From assembly GCA_003228195.2 (NCBI GenBank), contig QGNO01000011.1:5001-55537 (forward strand): a stretch of DNA of 50,537 nucleotides. Direction: 5' to 3'. Position numbers and translations under genes: made by a program. This document shows, piece after piece, positions 50,414 through 50,537 of the stretch. The notes under the pieces are model-generated. The model made no database searches, was not told the DNA's origin, and saw only the letters and a program-made list of their open reading frames with translations. This DNA comes from Chloroflexota bacterium (GTDB lineage Bacteria; Chloroflexota; Dehalococcoidia; Lucifugimonadales; QGNO01). Positions within the stretch are counted from its first letter, which is position 1, and each line of letters opens with the position of its first letter.

Positions 50414-50537
50414 ATGACCGTTCAAGAGAGTTTCGAAGAAGCTGTAGTTGAATTCCTAAGCAAGACTAAGGAATTCATAAATACGGAGTCTCTTGAGGGA
50501 ATACCTCCAAATTCCCCTTGCCCGTATGAACAGGACG
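50414..50537 (+). CDS. unidentified gene, 3' truncated by window end
   Basis: ATG at 50414 has GGGAGGT 4 nt upstream, an excellent ribosome site. The 41 visible codons start M-T-V-Q-E-S-F-E-E-A-V-V-E-F and end P-N-S-P-C-P-Y-E-Q-D. The segment is acidic and helical with no signal peptide; too little remains to identify it. A weak promoter (TTGCAT 50355-50360, TATAAC 50376-50381, 15-nt spacer) lies upstream. Confidence 0.65.
   Translation, partial: MTVQESFEEAVVEFLSKTKEFINTESLEGIPPNSPCPYEQD

Overview
This window reads as a chromosomal segment of a free-living aerobic bacterium, most likely a marine Chloroflexota of the SAR202 / Dehalococcoidia-related type. That placement is inference from gene content and style: moderate GC, frequent TTG starts, a caa3-type oxidase operon with a fused heme A synthase/heme O synthase, hydantoinase-type catabolic genes, a dienelactone hydrolase beside a DUF6295 protein, a large Asp-box (sortilin-like) protein, and an RRM protein with a glycine tail. 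No phage, plasmid, IS element or CRISPR array was seen. A 16S rRNA or marker-gene phylogeny would be needed to fix the lineage.

Layout. 1-3.3 kb: end of a flavin-reductase-like gene, a dihydropyrimidinase/hydantoinase, an RRM RNA-binding protein, a small Cys-rich protein and an aldo/keto reductase remnant. 3.5-3.9 kb: minus-strand tRNA cluster Trp, Leu(GAG), Cys, Leu(TAA) behind one promoter. 4.0-12.4 kb: respiratory locus. On the minus strand ctaC-ctaD-ctaE-ctaF-small membrane protein-ctaG-plsY; divergently, a ctaA-ctaB fusion and a SCO1 copper chaperone. These genes encode the subunits, heme A synthesis and copper delivery for one heme-copper oxidase. 12.5-19.8 kb: rlmN, an ABC-2 exporter pair, rsmI, metG, a trans-polyprenyl diphosphate synthase and msrA. 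19.8-22.2 kb: DUF6295 protein, dienelactone hydrolase, a small unknown and a frameshifted lipoyl synthase. 22.4-25.5 kb: an RlmD-Maf fusion overlapping tatA/B-tatC, with a second tatA convergent. 25.6-30.2 kb: tRNA-Ala, a 1048-residue Asp-box protein and an MFS transporter. 30.2-30.6 kb is the only gene-free stretch over 300 bp. 30.6-35.3 kb: rpsU-yqeY behind a near-consensus promoter, then purQ, an EamA transporter split by one stop codon, and purL. 35.4-39.8 kb: a replication cassette of rplI (with a repetitive acidic tail), dnaB, a DnaD-like protein, a DnaC-like protein with two tandem AAA+ domains, and a HIT protein, with several overlapping junctions. 39.8-50.5 kb: aquaporin, then a metabolic cluster (DHDPS-family aldolase, asparaginase-family protein, succinyl-CoA-synthetase-like pair, single-cluster ferredoxin), convergent hyuB-hyuA, an MFS exporter and the start of one more gene.

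The most interesting architecture is the tandem-AAA+ helicase-loader-like protein in the dnaB cassette, followed by the RlmD-Maf fusion. Disrupted genes (lipA, EamA transporter, aldo/keto reductase, an RsmI-HTH-like remnant) may be genuine decay or assembly errors; the single-base ones (lipA, EamA) need read-level checking. Several promoters match a TTGACN-17-TATNNT pattern by eye; none was tested computationally.
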